This document shows, piece by piece, positions 42,221 through 51,058 of a stretch of DNA of 64,000 nt. The stretch is from assembly GCA_002419055.1 (NCBI GenBank), contig DIFI01000009.1, forward strand, positions 124,001 to 188,000, written 5' to 3'. Source of the DNA: Peptococcaceae bacterium UBA5752. Lineage in GTDB: Bacteria; Bacillota; Dehalobacteriia; UBA4068. Each line of letters begins with the position of its first letter. Positions within the stretch are counted from its first letter, which is position 1. The notes beneath the pieces were generated by a model that saw only the letters and a list, made by a program, of their open reading frames with translations, was not told where the DNA came from and did not search any database. The position numbers and the translations under genes were made by a program.

Positions 42221-42901
42221 ATGAAAATCGATGTCAAACAAGATTTACTTTCGTTAAATAATGCGGTAGCCGCAGAAAACAGAGCATTGTTTAATTCTAA
42301 AAATTTATTTACGATTAATATTATGGGCTCACCGGGCGCTGGTAAAACGACGCTGCTGGAGCGGCTGATTACCCAAATATGTAATGATGCAGTAGTTGCG
42401 GTGATCGAAGGTGATCTGGCTACTGCCCGTGATGCTCAGCGTATAGCTGCCTGCGATGTACCGGTAATCCAGATCAATACTGATGGCGGTTGTCATCTTG
42501 ATGCGGAAATGATCGCTAAGGTAGTTAAAGGATTTGATTTAGCGCAAACTGATCTGTTATTAATCGAAAATGTTGGTAATCTTGTTTGCCCTGCTGCTTT
42601 TGATTTGGGCGAGGATTTGCGGATGCTGGTGTTGAGCATCACAGAGGGCGAAGACAAGCCAGGTAAATACCCGACTGCTTTTATGGCAGCCGATGTTGTG
42701 GTTTTGAATAAGATGGATTTAAAAGACTATCTTGATACCGATACGGAAAGTTTGATTGCTGATATACTTGCCATCAATCATAATATTAAGATATTTTCTA
42801 CGTCTTGCCGCGTCGGCAAGCTCGAAGGCATGGAAGATCTGGCTGCTTATATTGTTGATGCCATGCGTTTAAAGAAGCAAGGCAAAATTAAAAGAGGTTA
42901 A
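42221..42901 (+). CDS. hypB: Hydrogenase maturation GTPase HypB
   Basis: HypB is the GTPase partner of HypA in nickel insertion. From ATG 42221 (after GAGGTGG) it has 226 residues: the P-loop GSPGAGKT (36-43), EGDLATARDAQRI with the metal-binding region INTDGGCHLDA, ENVGNLVCPA, and NKMD. It lacks both the N-terminal CxxCGC nickel motif and the His-rich storage stretch of some HypB proteins. An upstream in-frame start at 42209 has no site. Confidence 0.95.
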   Translation: MKIDVKQDLLSLNNAVAAENRALFNSKNLFTINIMGSPGAGKTTLLERLITQICNDAVVAVIEGDLATARDAQRIAACDVPVIQINTDGGCHLDAEMIAKVVKGFDLAQTDLLLIENVGNLVCPAAFDLGEDLRMLVLSITEGEDKPGKYPTAFMAADVVVLNKMDLKDYLDTDTESLIADILAINHNIKIFSTSCRVGKLEGMEDLAAYIVDAMRLKKQGKIKRG

Positions 42902-42902
42902 T

Positions 42903-45185
42903 GTGAGGACGCGTTTTGCTCTTAAAGTCAGCGGTATTGTTCAGGGCGTCGGCTTCCGGCCGTTTGTTTACGCGTTGGCCAAATCGTTATGCCTTGATGG
43001 TTGGGTATTTAATAACGATGAGGGTGTGTCAATCGAGATCGAAGGCGAGCAAGCCGACTGTAATCTTTTTAGCCGCCGTTTGGTTGCTGAAGCGCCTATG
43101 CTGGCTCGTGTCACCAATATTAGCCGCAGTCTGTTGACGCCTAGCGGAGAGCAAGGATTTTCGATTCGCGCAAGCGAGAGCGGAAAACGGAGTTTTAAAA
43201 TATTGCCGGCACCTACGACGCTGATTTCACCTGACATGGGTATTTGCGGCGATTGTCTGCGGGAGCTGTGTGATCCGAATGATCGCCGCTACCGTTATGC
43301 ATTTATCAACTGTACCAACTGCGGGCCGCGGTTTACTATTATCGAAGCGTTGCCTTATGACCGGGCTATGACAACCATGAAAAGTTTTCCGATGTGTGCC
43401 GATTGTGCCAAAGAATATATCGCACCCGATAATCGCCGTTTTCATGCTCAACCCAATGCCTGTCGGGTTTGCGGTCCGTCTTTAAGTTTTTGCGATAACC
43501 ATGGTAATGTGCAAAGCGGTGATGCAATCATGTTGGCACAGAAGGCTTTATTTGACGGACAGGTGATTGCCGTCAAGGGGTTGGGCGGTTATCACTTGGT
43601 TTGTGATGCGACCAACGATGCGACAGTGCGATTGCTGCGCCGCAGAAAATATAGGTGGGACAAACCGTTTGCGCTGATGATGCCTGATTTGCAGCGTGTT
43701 GCTCATTGTTGCAATTATAATGATCAAGAAGCTCAATTGTTGAGCAGTCAGCGGCGACCGATTGTATTATTGCGTAAAAGTGGAGATGCTGGACAGCTAT
43801 CGCCGCAGATAGCGCCGGGAAATCCTCGTATTGGCGTCATGCTGCCCTATACGCCGCTGCATTATTTGTTGATGGAACGGTTCGACGCTTTGGTGATGAC
43901 AAGCGGTAACTATTCTGACGAGCCTATTGTATATAAAGATAGCGAAGCACTTGCTATTTTGGGCAAGATAGCCGATGGGTTTTTAACCCATAACCGTGAA
44001 ATCTTCCGCCGCTGCGATGATTCGGTAGCATGTTTTGCCGCCGGTAAAACCAGATTGTTGCGTCGTTCCCGTGGCTGGGCGCCGGAGCCGCTGGCAATTG
44101 CCGGATCGCCTAAGCAGTTATTGGCGGTTGGCGGAGAACAAAAGAACACTTTTTGCTTGGTTCGTGACCAACAGGCTTTTCTCAGTCAGCATATAGGTGA
44201 TTTAGATAATATAGTAACTTTGAAGAGCTTTGAAAATGAGATCGGCTATTTTAAACAGATGTTTGAAATAGAGCCGCAGCTGATTGTTCATGACCTTCAT
44301 CCTGAGTATTTGAGCAGTAAATATGCGCAGCAGCAAGAGCGTCAGCTGCCGCTGCTGGGTGTCCAACATCATCATGCTCATTTGGCGGCGGTAGTCAGTG
44401 AACATAATATCAGCGGTGAGGCGATCGGTTTGATCTTCGACGGCACGGGCTATGGTGAAGATGGTTGTCTGTGGGGCGGAGAGGTGTTAATCGGCGATTG
44501 TTTGAATTACAGTCGTTTTGCCCATTTGGACTATGTGCCGCTGCCGGGAGGTGAAGCGGCGATAAAGCAGCCCTGGCGCATGGCGTTAAGTTATATCGCT
44601 GCTGCTTGTGGTGAGAGTAAAATGGATCGTTATGCCCATCTGTTTGGCGACGGATACCGGCTGCTTTGGCATAGCGTTGGTCAAGGCATCAATGCGCCAT
44701 TGAGCTCCGGTATGGGGCGGCTTTTTGATGGGGTGGCTGCGCTTTGCGCTGATAAACTAACTGTTAATTATGAAGGGCAGGCCGCTGTTGAATTGGAGCT
44801 GGCAATTAATAATAATATTGAAGGCGCTTACGGCTTTACAATAGAAAAAAGCGGTGAAAAGTATTTGATCGGTTGGCACCAGTTGATCCGTGATGCTCTA
44901 ATTGATGTTAGGACAGCAGGTAGGGCAGCGGTTGCTACTCGTTTTCATCGCGCTATCGTTAATCTTTGCCGGGAGATTTGCCGACTAGCGCGGCAACAAA
45001 GCGGTTTAGATCAGGTTGTTCTTTCCGGCGGCGTTTGGCAGAATATTTATTTACTGGAGCAGGTGACATCTACATTGGAGGAGGACGGCTTTAGTGTTTA
45101 TGCTGGAGAGCAGCTGCCTGCCAATGATGGTTGCATCTGCTATGGTCAGGCAGCTGTAGCAATAGCAAAAATGAAGGAGAAATAA
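42903..45185 (+). CDS. hypF: Carbamoyltransferase HypF
   Basis: HypF activates carbamoyl phosphate and transfers the carbamoyl to HypE, source of the CN ligands of the NiFe site. The 760-residue protein has the expected domain order: acylphosphatase (1-90, VQGVGFRPFVYALA), two zinc fingers (about 107-190, CGDCLRELC, CTNCGPRF, CADCAKEY, CRVCGP), a YrdC-like domain (about 195-385) and a Kae1-like domain with VQHHHAHLAAVV. The start is GTG at 42903, with GAGG upstream; the stop of hypB ends one base before it. Confidence 0.95.
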   Translation: MRTRFALKVSGIVQGVGFRPFVYALAKSLCLDGWVFNNDEGVSIEIEGEQADCNLFSRRLVAEAPMLARVTNISRSLLTPSGEQGFSIRASESGKRSFKILPAPTTLISPDMGICGDCLRELCDPNDRRYRYAFINCTNCGPRFTIIEALPYDRAMTTMKSFPMCADCAKEYIAPDNRRFHAQPNACRVCGPSLSFCDNHGNVQSGDAIMLAQKALFDGQVIAVKGLGGYHLVCDATNDATVRLLRRRKYRWDKPFALMMPDLQRVAHCCNYNDQEAQLLSSQRRPIVLLRKSGDAGQLSPQIAPGNPRIGVMLPYTPLHYLLMERFDALVMTSGNYSDEPIVYKDSEALAILGKIADGFLTHNREIFRRCDDSVACFAAGKTRLLRRSRGWAPEPLAIAGSPKQLLAVGGEQKNTFCLVRDQQAFLSQHIGDLDNIVTLKSFENEIGYFKQMFEIEPQLIVHDLHPEYLSSKYAQQQERQLPLLGVQHHHAHLAAVVSEHNISGEAIGLIFDGTGYGEDGCLWGGEVLIGDCLNYSRFAHLDYVPLPGGEAAIKQPWRMALSYIAAACGESKMDRYAHLFGDGYRLLWHSVGQGINAPLSSGMGRLFDGVAALCADKLTVNYEGQAAVELELAINNNIEGAYGFTIEKSGEKYLIGWHQLIRDALIDVRTAGRAAVATRFHRAIVNLCREICRLARQQSGLDQVVLSGGVWQNIYLLEQVTSTLEEDGFSVYAGEQLPANDGCICYGQAAVAIAKMKEK

Positions 45186-45187
45186 AA

Positions 45188-45409
45188 ATGTGTTTGGCAA
45201 TACCCGGTCAAGTTATAGAAATTGAAAATGATGATGCTCTGATTGAATACGGCGGTTTGAAAAAACGGGCGTCGCTGCGTCTTTTTCCTGAGGTAAAGAT
45301 CGGCGATTATGTGCTGGTTCACGCCGGATTTGTAATTCAGCAGCTCGACGAAGAGCAAGGTAAAGAGATGATAGCATTGGCGGAGGAGATGGCCTTTGAT
45401 GACTGCTGA
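45188..45409 (+). CDS. hypC: Hydrogenase assembly chaperone HypC
   Basis: HypC carries the Fe(CN)2CO unit with HypD and chaperones the large subunit. The 73-residue protein begins MCLAIPGQV, in which Cys2 is the essential iron ligand. GAAGGAG precedes the ATG. It overlaps hypD by 11 bases. Confidence 0.95.
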   Translation: MCLAIPGQVIEIENDDALIEYGGLKKRASLRLFPEVKIGDYVLVHAGFVIQQLDEEQGKEMIALAEEMAFDDC

Positions 45410-46487
45410 AAATTTTCTACGCGACCCACAGAAAATGACCGAATTGGCTGCGGCTATTAAAGAAATTGACTTGTCTGCACGCCAGTTTATTATTATGGAA
45501 GTATGCGGTACTCATACTATGAGTATTTTCCGTTATGGTATCAAACAATTATTGCCGGATAATTTACGTTTGATTTCCGGCCCCGGTTGTCCGGTCTGTG
45601 TTACACCGGTTGCTTCTATTGCTCAGGCGATAGCTATTGCCCGTTTGCCGAAAATGATCTTTACCAGTTTCGGCGATATGTTGCGGGTACCGTCGGCAGA
45701 GGATAGTTTGGCGCTATGCCGTGACGAGGGCTGTGATGTCAGGGTAGTGCTTTCTCCGCTTGATGCCTTGAAAATAGCAGCCGCTAATCCCGACCGTGAA
45801 GTGGTCTTTTTTGCGGTTGGCTTTGAAACTACGGCGCCGACTACAGCTATGACGCTAAAAATTGCTCGTGAGCAGAAAATAAGTAACTTTCGGATCATCA
45901 GCGCTCATAAGACAATGCCGCAAGCACTGAGGTCATTGTTGGGAGCAGGACATCATAGCGACGCGCTGCTTTGCCCTGGTCATGTTGCTGCTATTACAGG
46001 TGCGGCGTCCTTTGATTTTGTCGCCTCCAAATTGAAACTACCGGCGGCTGTATCCGGCTTTGAACCGGTAGAAATAATGACGGCGTTATTGGTTTTAGCA
46101 AAACAATTAGCGATTGGAGAAGCGAGGCTGGTTAATGCCTATCCGCGTGCTGTACGGGAAAACGGCAATCCAACGGCGTTGGCGGCGCTGGCGGAAGTAT
46201 TTATGCCCAGCACAGCTAAATGGCGAGGATTGGGCACAATAGCAGACAGCGGGCTTGAACTAAGAGCAGGATATGCAGATTTTGATGCATTAAGATATTA
46301 TCAACCGGCGGAATCGGCGGTTACGGATAATCCCGGTTGTCGCTGCGGGCTGGTATTACGCGGCGAAATAACGCCTGCCGAATGTCCGCTGATGGGTAAA
46401 GTTTGTACGCCGGATAGTCCTCAAGGCGCTTGTATGGTTTCTTCAGAAGGCAGTTGCGCTGCTTACTATAAATATACCAGCCGGTGA
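45399..46487 (+). CDS. hypD: Hydrogenase maturation protein HypD
   Basis: HypD is an Fe-S protein that with HypC holds the iron while CN and CO are attached. The 362-residue protein has the conserved MEVCGTHTMSIFRYG, SGPGCPVCVTP, FAVGFETTAPTTA, FVAS-type segment and the C-terminal cysteines CRCGLVLRGEITPAECPL, GKVCTP and GACMVSSEG. ATG 45399 is preferred over a TTG directly before it; GGAGGAG lies upstream. Its start overlaps hypC. Confidence 0.95.
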   Translation: MTAENFLRDPQKMTELAAAIKEIDLSARQFIIMEVCGTHTMSIFRYGIKQLLPDNLRLISGPGCPVCVTPVASIAQAIAIARLPKMIFTSFGDMLRVPSAEDSLALCRDEGCDVRVVLSPLDALKIAAANPDREVVFFAVGFETTAPTTAMTLKIAREQKISNFRIISAHKTMPQALRSLLGAGHHSDALLCPGHVAAITGAASFDFVASKLKLPAAVSGFEPVEIMTALLVLAKQLAIGEARLVNAYPRAVRENGNPTALAALAEVFMPSTAKWRGLGTIADSGLELRAGYADFDALRYYQPAESAVTDNPGCRCGLVLRGEITPAECPLMGKVCTPDSPQGACMVSSEGSCAAYYKYTSR

Positions 46488-46543
46488 TGAGATTTAAATT
46501 AAACATCTAGTTCGATATTTTTCGTGAAAAAGGGAAGGTAATT

Positions 46544-47563
46544 ATGACCAATACTGAACAACAAAAAATTCTTCTTGCTCATGGTAGCGGTGGTTTGCTC
46601 TATCACCAATTGATCGAGGAAGTTTTTTTGCCTGCTTATGGCAGTCGTGAGCTTAGTAAATTAAATGATGCGGCAATATTGGAAAATAGCGGCAAAAGCT
46701 TAGCCTTTACCACCGACAGCTTTGTGGTGCGTCCACGCTTTTTTCCAGGTGGCGATATTGGCCGATTGTCTGTCTGCGGCACTGTTAATGATTTGGCGAT
46801 GAGCGGAGCTAAGCCGTGCTGGCTGAGCGTAGGGATGATTATTGAAGCCGGTTTTGAGTTGTCCGAATTGAGGCAGATTGTCGCCTCAATCTCTGCTACG
46901 GCAGCGGAGGCGAATATTGCTGTTGTGACCGGTGATACTAAAGTCGTTGAAAAAGGGGCTTGTGACGGTATCTATATCAATACAGCCGGAGTCGGAATAT
47001 TTGAGCAGGGGACAAGTGCGCCGGTTGGTAATCTTGAAGCAGGGGACAAAATCATTATCAGCGGTAACATCGGCGATCATGGTATGGCAGTGATGGCCGC
47101 GCGTGAGCAGTTAGGTTTCGAACCGCTGATTGCCAGCGACGTGGCTCCTCTGGCCGGACTAGCTCGGGCACTGATGGATGCAGCACCGCATCTCAGATGG
47201 ATGCGCGATCCGACTCGCGGCGGTGTGGCCGGAGTACTCAACGAATGGGCAGTGACAGCCGGTGTTAATATCCGTATTGATGAAGCGGCCTTGCCGATTG
47301 CCGATTGTGTAATGCGTGCCTGTGAACTACTGGGGCTCGATCCGCTTTATGTTGCCAACGAAGGTAAATTGGTGGCAGCAGTTGCGGCTGCTGAGGCGCC
47401 GGCAGCGCTTAAGGCATTGCAAAACAATCCATTGGGTGCAAAAGCGGCAGTGATCGGAGAGGTCATGACAGGAGTTGACGGGCGTGTATATTTGGAAACT
47501 CCGTATGGAGGTACCCGGATTGTAGACCAGCTTAAGGGTGATCAATTACCTCGAATTTGCTAA
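46544..47563 (+). CDS. hypE: Hydrogenase maturation protein HypE
   Basis: HypE takes the carbamoyl from HypF onto its C-terminal cysteine, dehydrates it to thiocyanate and hands CN to HypC-HypD. The 339-residue PurM-like protein starts with HGSGGLLYHQLI, has TTDSFVVRPRFFPGGDIG and DPTRGGVAGVLNEWA, and ends with PRIC, the carrier cysteine motif. GGGAAGG precedes the ATG. It completes hypABFCDE and is followed by the regulated promoter of the hydrogenase operon. Confidence 0.95.
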   Translation: MTNTEQQKILLAHGSGGLLYHQLIEEVFLPAYGSRELSKLNDAAILENSGKSLAFTTDSFVVRPRFFPGGDIGRLSVCGTVNDLAMSGAKPCWLSVGMIIEAGFELSELRQIVASISATAAEANIAVVTGDTKVVEKGACDGIYINTAGVGIFEQGTSAPVGNLEAGDKIIISGNIGDHGMAVMAAREQLGFEPLIASDVAPLAGLARALMDAAPHLRWMRDPTRGGVAGVLNEWAVTAGVNIRIDEAALPIADCVMRACELLGLDPLYVANEGKLVAAVAAAEAPAALKALQNNPLGAKAAVIGEVMTGVDGRVYLETPYGGTRIVDQLKGDQLPRIC

Positions 47564-47593
47564 TTTACAAAATTTTTATTAAATTAAATTTCT

Positions 47594-47608
47594 TTGACAA
47601 AATGTCAA
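47594..47608. promoter_or_regulatory. Perfect inverted repeat upstream of the hydrogenase operon
   Basis: TTGACA-AAA-TGTCAA (47594-47608) is a perfect 6-bp dyad. It resembles CRP/FNR-family half-sites (TTGAC/GTCAA) though with a different centre. It lies about 30 bases upstream of the -35. Confidence 0.5.
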
Positions 47609-47636
47609 TATTATTGCCATTAATAACAGATTTTAC

Positions 47637-47686
47637 TTGACTAAAAGGGTGCAATATATTAACATAACAATGATAAGTTAATATTG
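47637..47686 (+). promoter_or_regulatory. Hydrogenase operon promoter overlapped by a long imperfect dyad
   Basis: TTGACT (47637-47642), 17 bases, TAACAT (47660-47665). The -10 lies within the dyad CAATATATTAAC (47652-47663) / GTTAATATTG (47677-47686). A repressor bound there would block RNA polymerase. A Rex-type redox control site would be plausible but does not match the usual consensus. Confidence 0.55.
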
Positions 47687-47733
47687 TAGCTTGATATTTG
47701 ATTCACAAAATAACTGATTAAGGAGAGAAAAGG

Positions 47734-49161
47734 ATGGAGGGTCAAGGAATAATTTTTATTTGTATCTTTGTGCCTCTGATAGGGGCATTTTTGCTGCCGA
47801 TTATCGGTAGATTTATGCCTCGCCTGAGAAATATCCTAGCTTTGCTGTTTGTCTTAACGGCTTTTATTTCAGCAGCAATCGCTCTTCCACAGGCTCTCAG
47901 TGGTACACCCATACTTTGGCAGATGGAATTGCCGCTTGGCTTCACAATGGGCTTCCTTGCCGATGGTTTAGCCGTGTTTATGGCTATGACATCGTCATTG
48001 GTGGCCTCAATTATTGTGTTTTATTCGTTCGGTTATATCGAACATTATCCCAATCAAAACGAATATTACATGATGGTTGTACTGTTTATCGGCTCGATGA
48101 TGGGTTTGGTCTTTTCTACAAACCTGCTGCTGATCTATCTGTTTTGGGAAATCTCGGCTGTATGCTGCTGGCGTTTAATTGGATTCTATCGAGGCAAAGA
48201 CATTGTGCTTCGTGCCGACAAGGCTTTCTTGGTTACAGTCGGCGGTGCTTTACTAATGCTTATTGGTTTTATTTCTATTTATGTGCAAACAGGCACTTTC
48301 AATCTGCTCGATATGCAGGGAAATGCCATTTCTAATGCAGCAATGGTACTTATATTATTTGGCATCCTATCTAAGTCCGCAACGTTGCCGCTGCATACTT
48401 GGTTACCGGATGCCGGCGTAGCGCCTTCTCCCGTTACTTCGCTGCTGCATGCCGCAGTGTTGGTCAAGATAGGCGTTTATGTTTATGCCAGACTTTTCCT
48501 GGTCAATTTCCAACTGGATGCGGTTTGGGAAACAGCTGTACCTGTTATTGCCGGCGTCAGTGCTTTAGTCAGCGCCGGAGCGGCAATGATAGAAACTGAT
48601 ATTAAGCGGATTATCGCTTACTCAACCATTAGCCAATTAGGGTTTATTTTTTTGGGGTTATCCTGTGGTACCATGGTTGGTGCAGCAGGCGGGTTGCTTT
48701 ACATCTTGATGCATAGTTTAGCTAAAGGCGGTCTCTTCCTATGTGCCGGTATTGTCGAACATAGCACTCATACTAAGGACATTAACAAAATGGGTGGTCT
48801 GGCAAAATGCTTGCCGATTACTGCCGTAGCATTTGCCTGCTGTGCTTTTTCTGTAATGGGCATTCCGCCATTCGGGGGCTTCTTCGCTAAATTTATGGTT
48901 ATCAACGGTGCGGCTACCAGTGCTTCGCCTTGGGTGTCGGTCATCTTTATTATCGGCGCTGTGATGACCATCATCTATCTGTTGAGAGTGTTCATCAAAG
49001 TATTCTTTGGTGAAATTACGCATCCCGATATCAAAGAAGGTTCGTGGGAAATGGTCAGCAGCGTTTCGATTTTGGCAGCGCTGTCGCTCCTGGGCGGTAT
49101 CTTTATTAACCTTCCATCTTATGTTACGACCTTCATTATTGAATCTTTAGGGAGGTGGTAG
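47734..49161 (+). CDS. Hydrogenase membrane subunit, antiporter-like (NuoM/MrpD/HyfB family)
   Basis: First gene of the hydrogenase operon. The 475-residue product has about 14 membrane helices and the antiporter-like core found in NuoL/M/N: LIYLFWEISAVCCWRLIGFY, ATLPLHTWLPDAGVAPSPVTSLLHAA, ERI-like KRIIAYSTISQLGF and MGIPPFGGFF. These subunits form ion-moving half-channels in complex I and in membrane hydrogenases. A conserved Glu in LFWEIS and lysines in the core helices are visible. GGAGAG precedes the ATG. The next gene starts three bases after its stop. Confidence 0.85.
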   Translation: MEGQGIIFICIFVPLIGAFLLPIIGRFMPRLRNILALLFVLTAFISAAIALPQALSGTPILWQMELPLGFTMGFLADGLAVFMAMTSSLVASIIVFYSFGYIEHYPNQNEYYMMVVLFIGSMMGLVFSTNLLLIYLFWEISAVCCWRLIGFYRGKDIVLRADKAFLVTVGGALLMLIGFISIYVQTGTFNLLDMQGNAISNAAMVLILFGILSKSATLPLHTWLPDAGVAPSPVTSLLHAAVLVKIGVYVYARLFLVNFQLDAVWETAVPVIAGVSALVSAGAAMIETDIKRIIAYSTISQLGFIFLGLSCGTMVGAAGGLLYILMHSLAKGGLFLCAGIVEHSTHTKDINKMGGLAKCLPITAVAFACCAFSVMGIPPFGGFFAKFMVINGAATSASPWVSVIFIIGAVMTIIYLLRVFIKVFFGEITHPDIKEGSWEMVSSVSILAALSLLGGIFINLPSYVTTFIIESLGRW

Positions 49162-49164
49162 GAT

Positions 49165-51042
49165 ATGAGCGGATTGAGTTCAATGATTACAAGCGGCAAT
49201 GGCGCCGGATTGATCTGGATTATGATTATCATTCCGGTGATTCTAGCGTTTTTGACGCTTATTATACCCAAGACTGCTTATATCGGTCGCGCAATAGCAT
49301 TACTGGTGGGTGTCATATTTAACTTTATAGCAGCAATTGCTGTATTTAGCACTCAAGAGATAACAATGTTGTTGCCTTGGGCTAATTTTGAAATGAATTT
49401 AGCATTCAGAATTTATAATTTCTCCGGTTTTATCGTATTAGCTATCAGCGTTTTTGCCTTATTGATAGCAATTTACAGCGTTGCCTTTATGCGCAATAAA
49501 AATGAGTCAGGACAAGTTTTCTTCTTCTATCTCTTGACTGTAGCGCTGGCTAACGGTGCAGTATTGGCTAACAACTTTGTGATTATGCTCTTTTTCTGGG
49601 AAGCGTTGCTGGTAACCTTGTTTGGTTTCCTGATTATCAACCAGAAAAAGAATGTTAAAACAGCTGTTAAAGCGTTGGTGCTTTCCGGTACAGCAGACTT
49701 GCTCTTAATGCTTGGAATCGCGCTTACTGTTTACCAAGCCGGCACTTTAAGCATGGATGCCATCGTTGATTTGCCGATTTCCGGTATTGGCGTGGCCGGT
49801 TATATTTGCCTGATGCTTGGTGCAATCGGTAAAGCCGGATCAATGCCTTTCCACAGTTGGATCCCGGATGCTGCCAACGATGCACCGCTGCCGTTTATGC
49901 CGTTGCTACCAGGTTCCATGGAAAAATTGCTTGGCATATATTTACTGGTACGTGTTTCTTACAACTTCTACAATCTCCAACCTGAAACCGGCGTGAGCAT
50001 CGCCGTAATGACGATTGGCGCGGTCACAATTATTCTGGCGGTTGCTATGGCCTTAATCCAAAAGGATATGAAACGCCTACTTGCTTATCACGCGATCAGC
50101 CAGGTTGGTTATATGATATTGGGTATTGGTACTGCTTTGCCGGTTGGCTTAATCGGCGGTCTCTACCATATGATTAATAATGCACTCTATAAGAGCTGCC
50201 TCTTCCTTACTGCCGGCTCGATTGAGCATCGTACCGGCACTACCGACCTGCGGAAGATCGGCGGTCTGGCGAAGGTGATGCCGGTTACTGCAGTTTGCTT
50301 CATCATTGCAGCTTTGTCAATCGCCGGTGTACCGCCATTCAATGGTTTCTTTTCTAAGGAGTTAATCTTTGATGCTGCTTTAGAGAGCGGCTGGATCTTC
50401 TATGCAGCAGCTTTGCTTGGCGCATTTATGACTGCGGCATCCTTCCTGAAAATGGGACATGCGGCTTTCTTCGGTAAGGAGAACGCACCGGCGGACGCAG
50501 TAAAGAAAGAGTCTCCTCCGGCTATGCAGTTGCCGATGATCATTTTGGCAGCAGGCTGCATTATTTTCGGCGTATGCAATTTCATTCCTGTAAAATTAAT
50601 TTTCCAACCGATGTTTGCTGATATAGTTGGCAGTCACAATTTTGCCGGTTGGCCGCATTCAGCGACTTTGGTTTTGATTTCTTGCATAGTATTGCTGATT
50701 GCCGTTTTAAATCATATCTATGGCGTCAAAAAGACAGGCCAAGGACTTGGCGCTGTCGACCACATCCATTATGCACCGGTTCTTCACAGCATCTATAATG
50801 GCGCTGAAAAACGTTATTTTGATCCTTATGAATGGTTGATGATAGTGGTTAAGATCTACGCATATATCAGCTTCGGGATCGACCGTGCTATCAACTGGAT
50901 ATATGATGTGTTGCTGGTTAAGATTGTATCTTTCGTATCGGCCAGACTGCGAATGGCAAACAATGGCAGTCCAGCCAGATATATGGTTTGGTCTTTCTCC
51001 GGTGTTGCTTTTATTGTCGTGTTGTTTATTGCATTAATGTAG
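49165..51042 (+). CDS. Hydrogenase membrane subunit, large antiporter-like (NuoL/HyfB-type)
   Basis: The 625-residue product is the longest of three antiporter-like subunits. It has about 16 membrane helices, with LFFWEALLVTLFGF, GSMPFHSWIPDAANDAPLPFMPLLPG, AYHAISQVGYMILG and IAGVPPFNGFFSKE. The extra C-terminal part (about 480-625) resembles the NuoL tail, which in complex I contains the lateral helix; here it has RYFDPYEWLMIVVKIYAY. It should take part in ion translocation coupled to H2 formation or use. GGAGGTGG precedes the ATG. Confidence 0.85.
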   Translation: MSGLSSMITSGNGAGLIWIMIIIPVILAFLTLIIPKTAYIGRAIALLVGVIFNFIAAIAVFSTQEITMLLPWANFEMNLAFRIYNFSGFIVLAISVFALLIAIYSVAFMRNKNESGQVFFFYLLTVALANGAVLANNFVIMLFFWEALLVTLFGFLIINQKKNVKTAVKALVLSGTADLLLMLGIALTVYQAGTLSMDAIVDLPISGIGVAGYICLMLGAIGKAGSMPFHSWIPDAANDAPLPFMPLLPGSMEKLLGIYLLVRVSYNFYNLQPETGVSIAVMTIGAVTIILAVAMALIQKDMKRLLAYHAISQVGYMILGIGTALPVGLIGGLYHMINNALYKSCLFLTAGSIEHRTGTTDLRKIGGLAKVMPVTAVCFIIAALSIAGVPPFNGFFSKELIFDAALESGWIFYAAALLGAFMTAASFLKMGHAAFFGKENAPADAVKKESPPAMQLPMIILAAGCIIFGVCNFIPVKLIFQPMFADIVGSHNFAGWPHSATLVLISCIVLLIAVLNHIYGVKKTGQGLGAVDHIHYAPVLHSIYNGAEKRYFDPYEWLMIVVKIYAYISFGIDRAINWIYDVLLVKIVSFVSARLRMANNGSPARYMVWSFSGVAFIVVLFIALM

Positions 51043-51058
51043 AAAGGAGGGAACGCGT

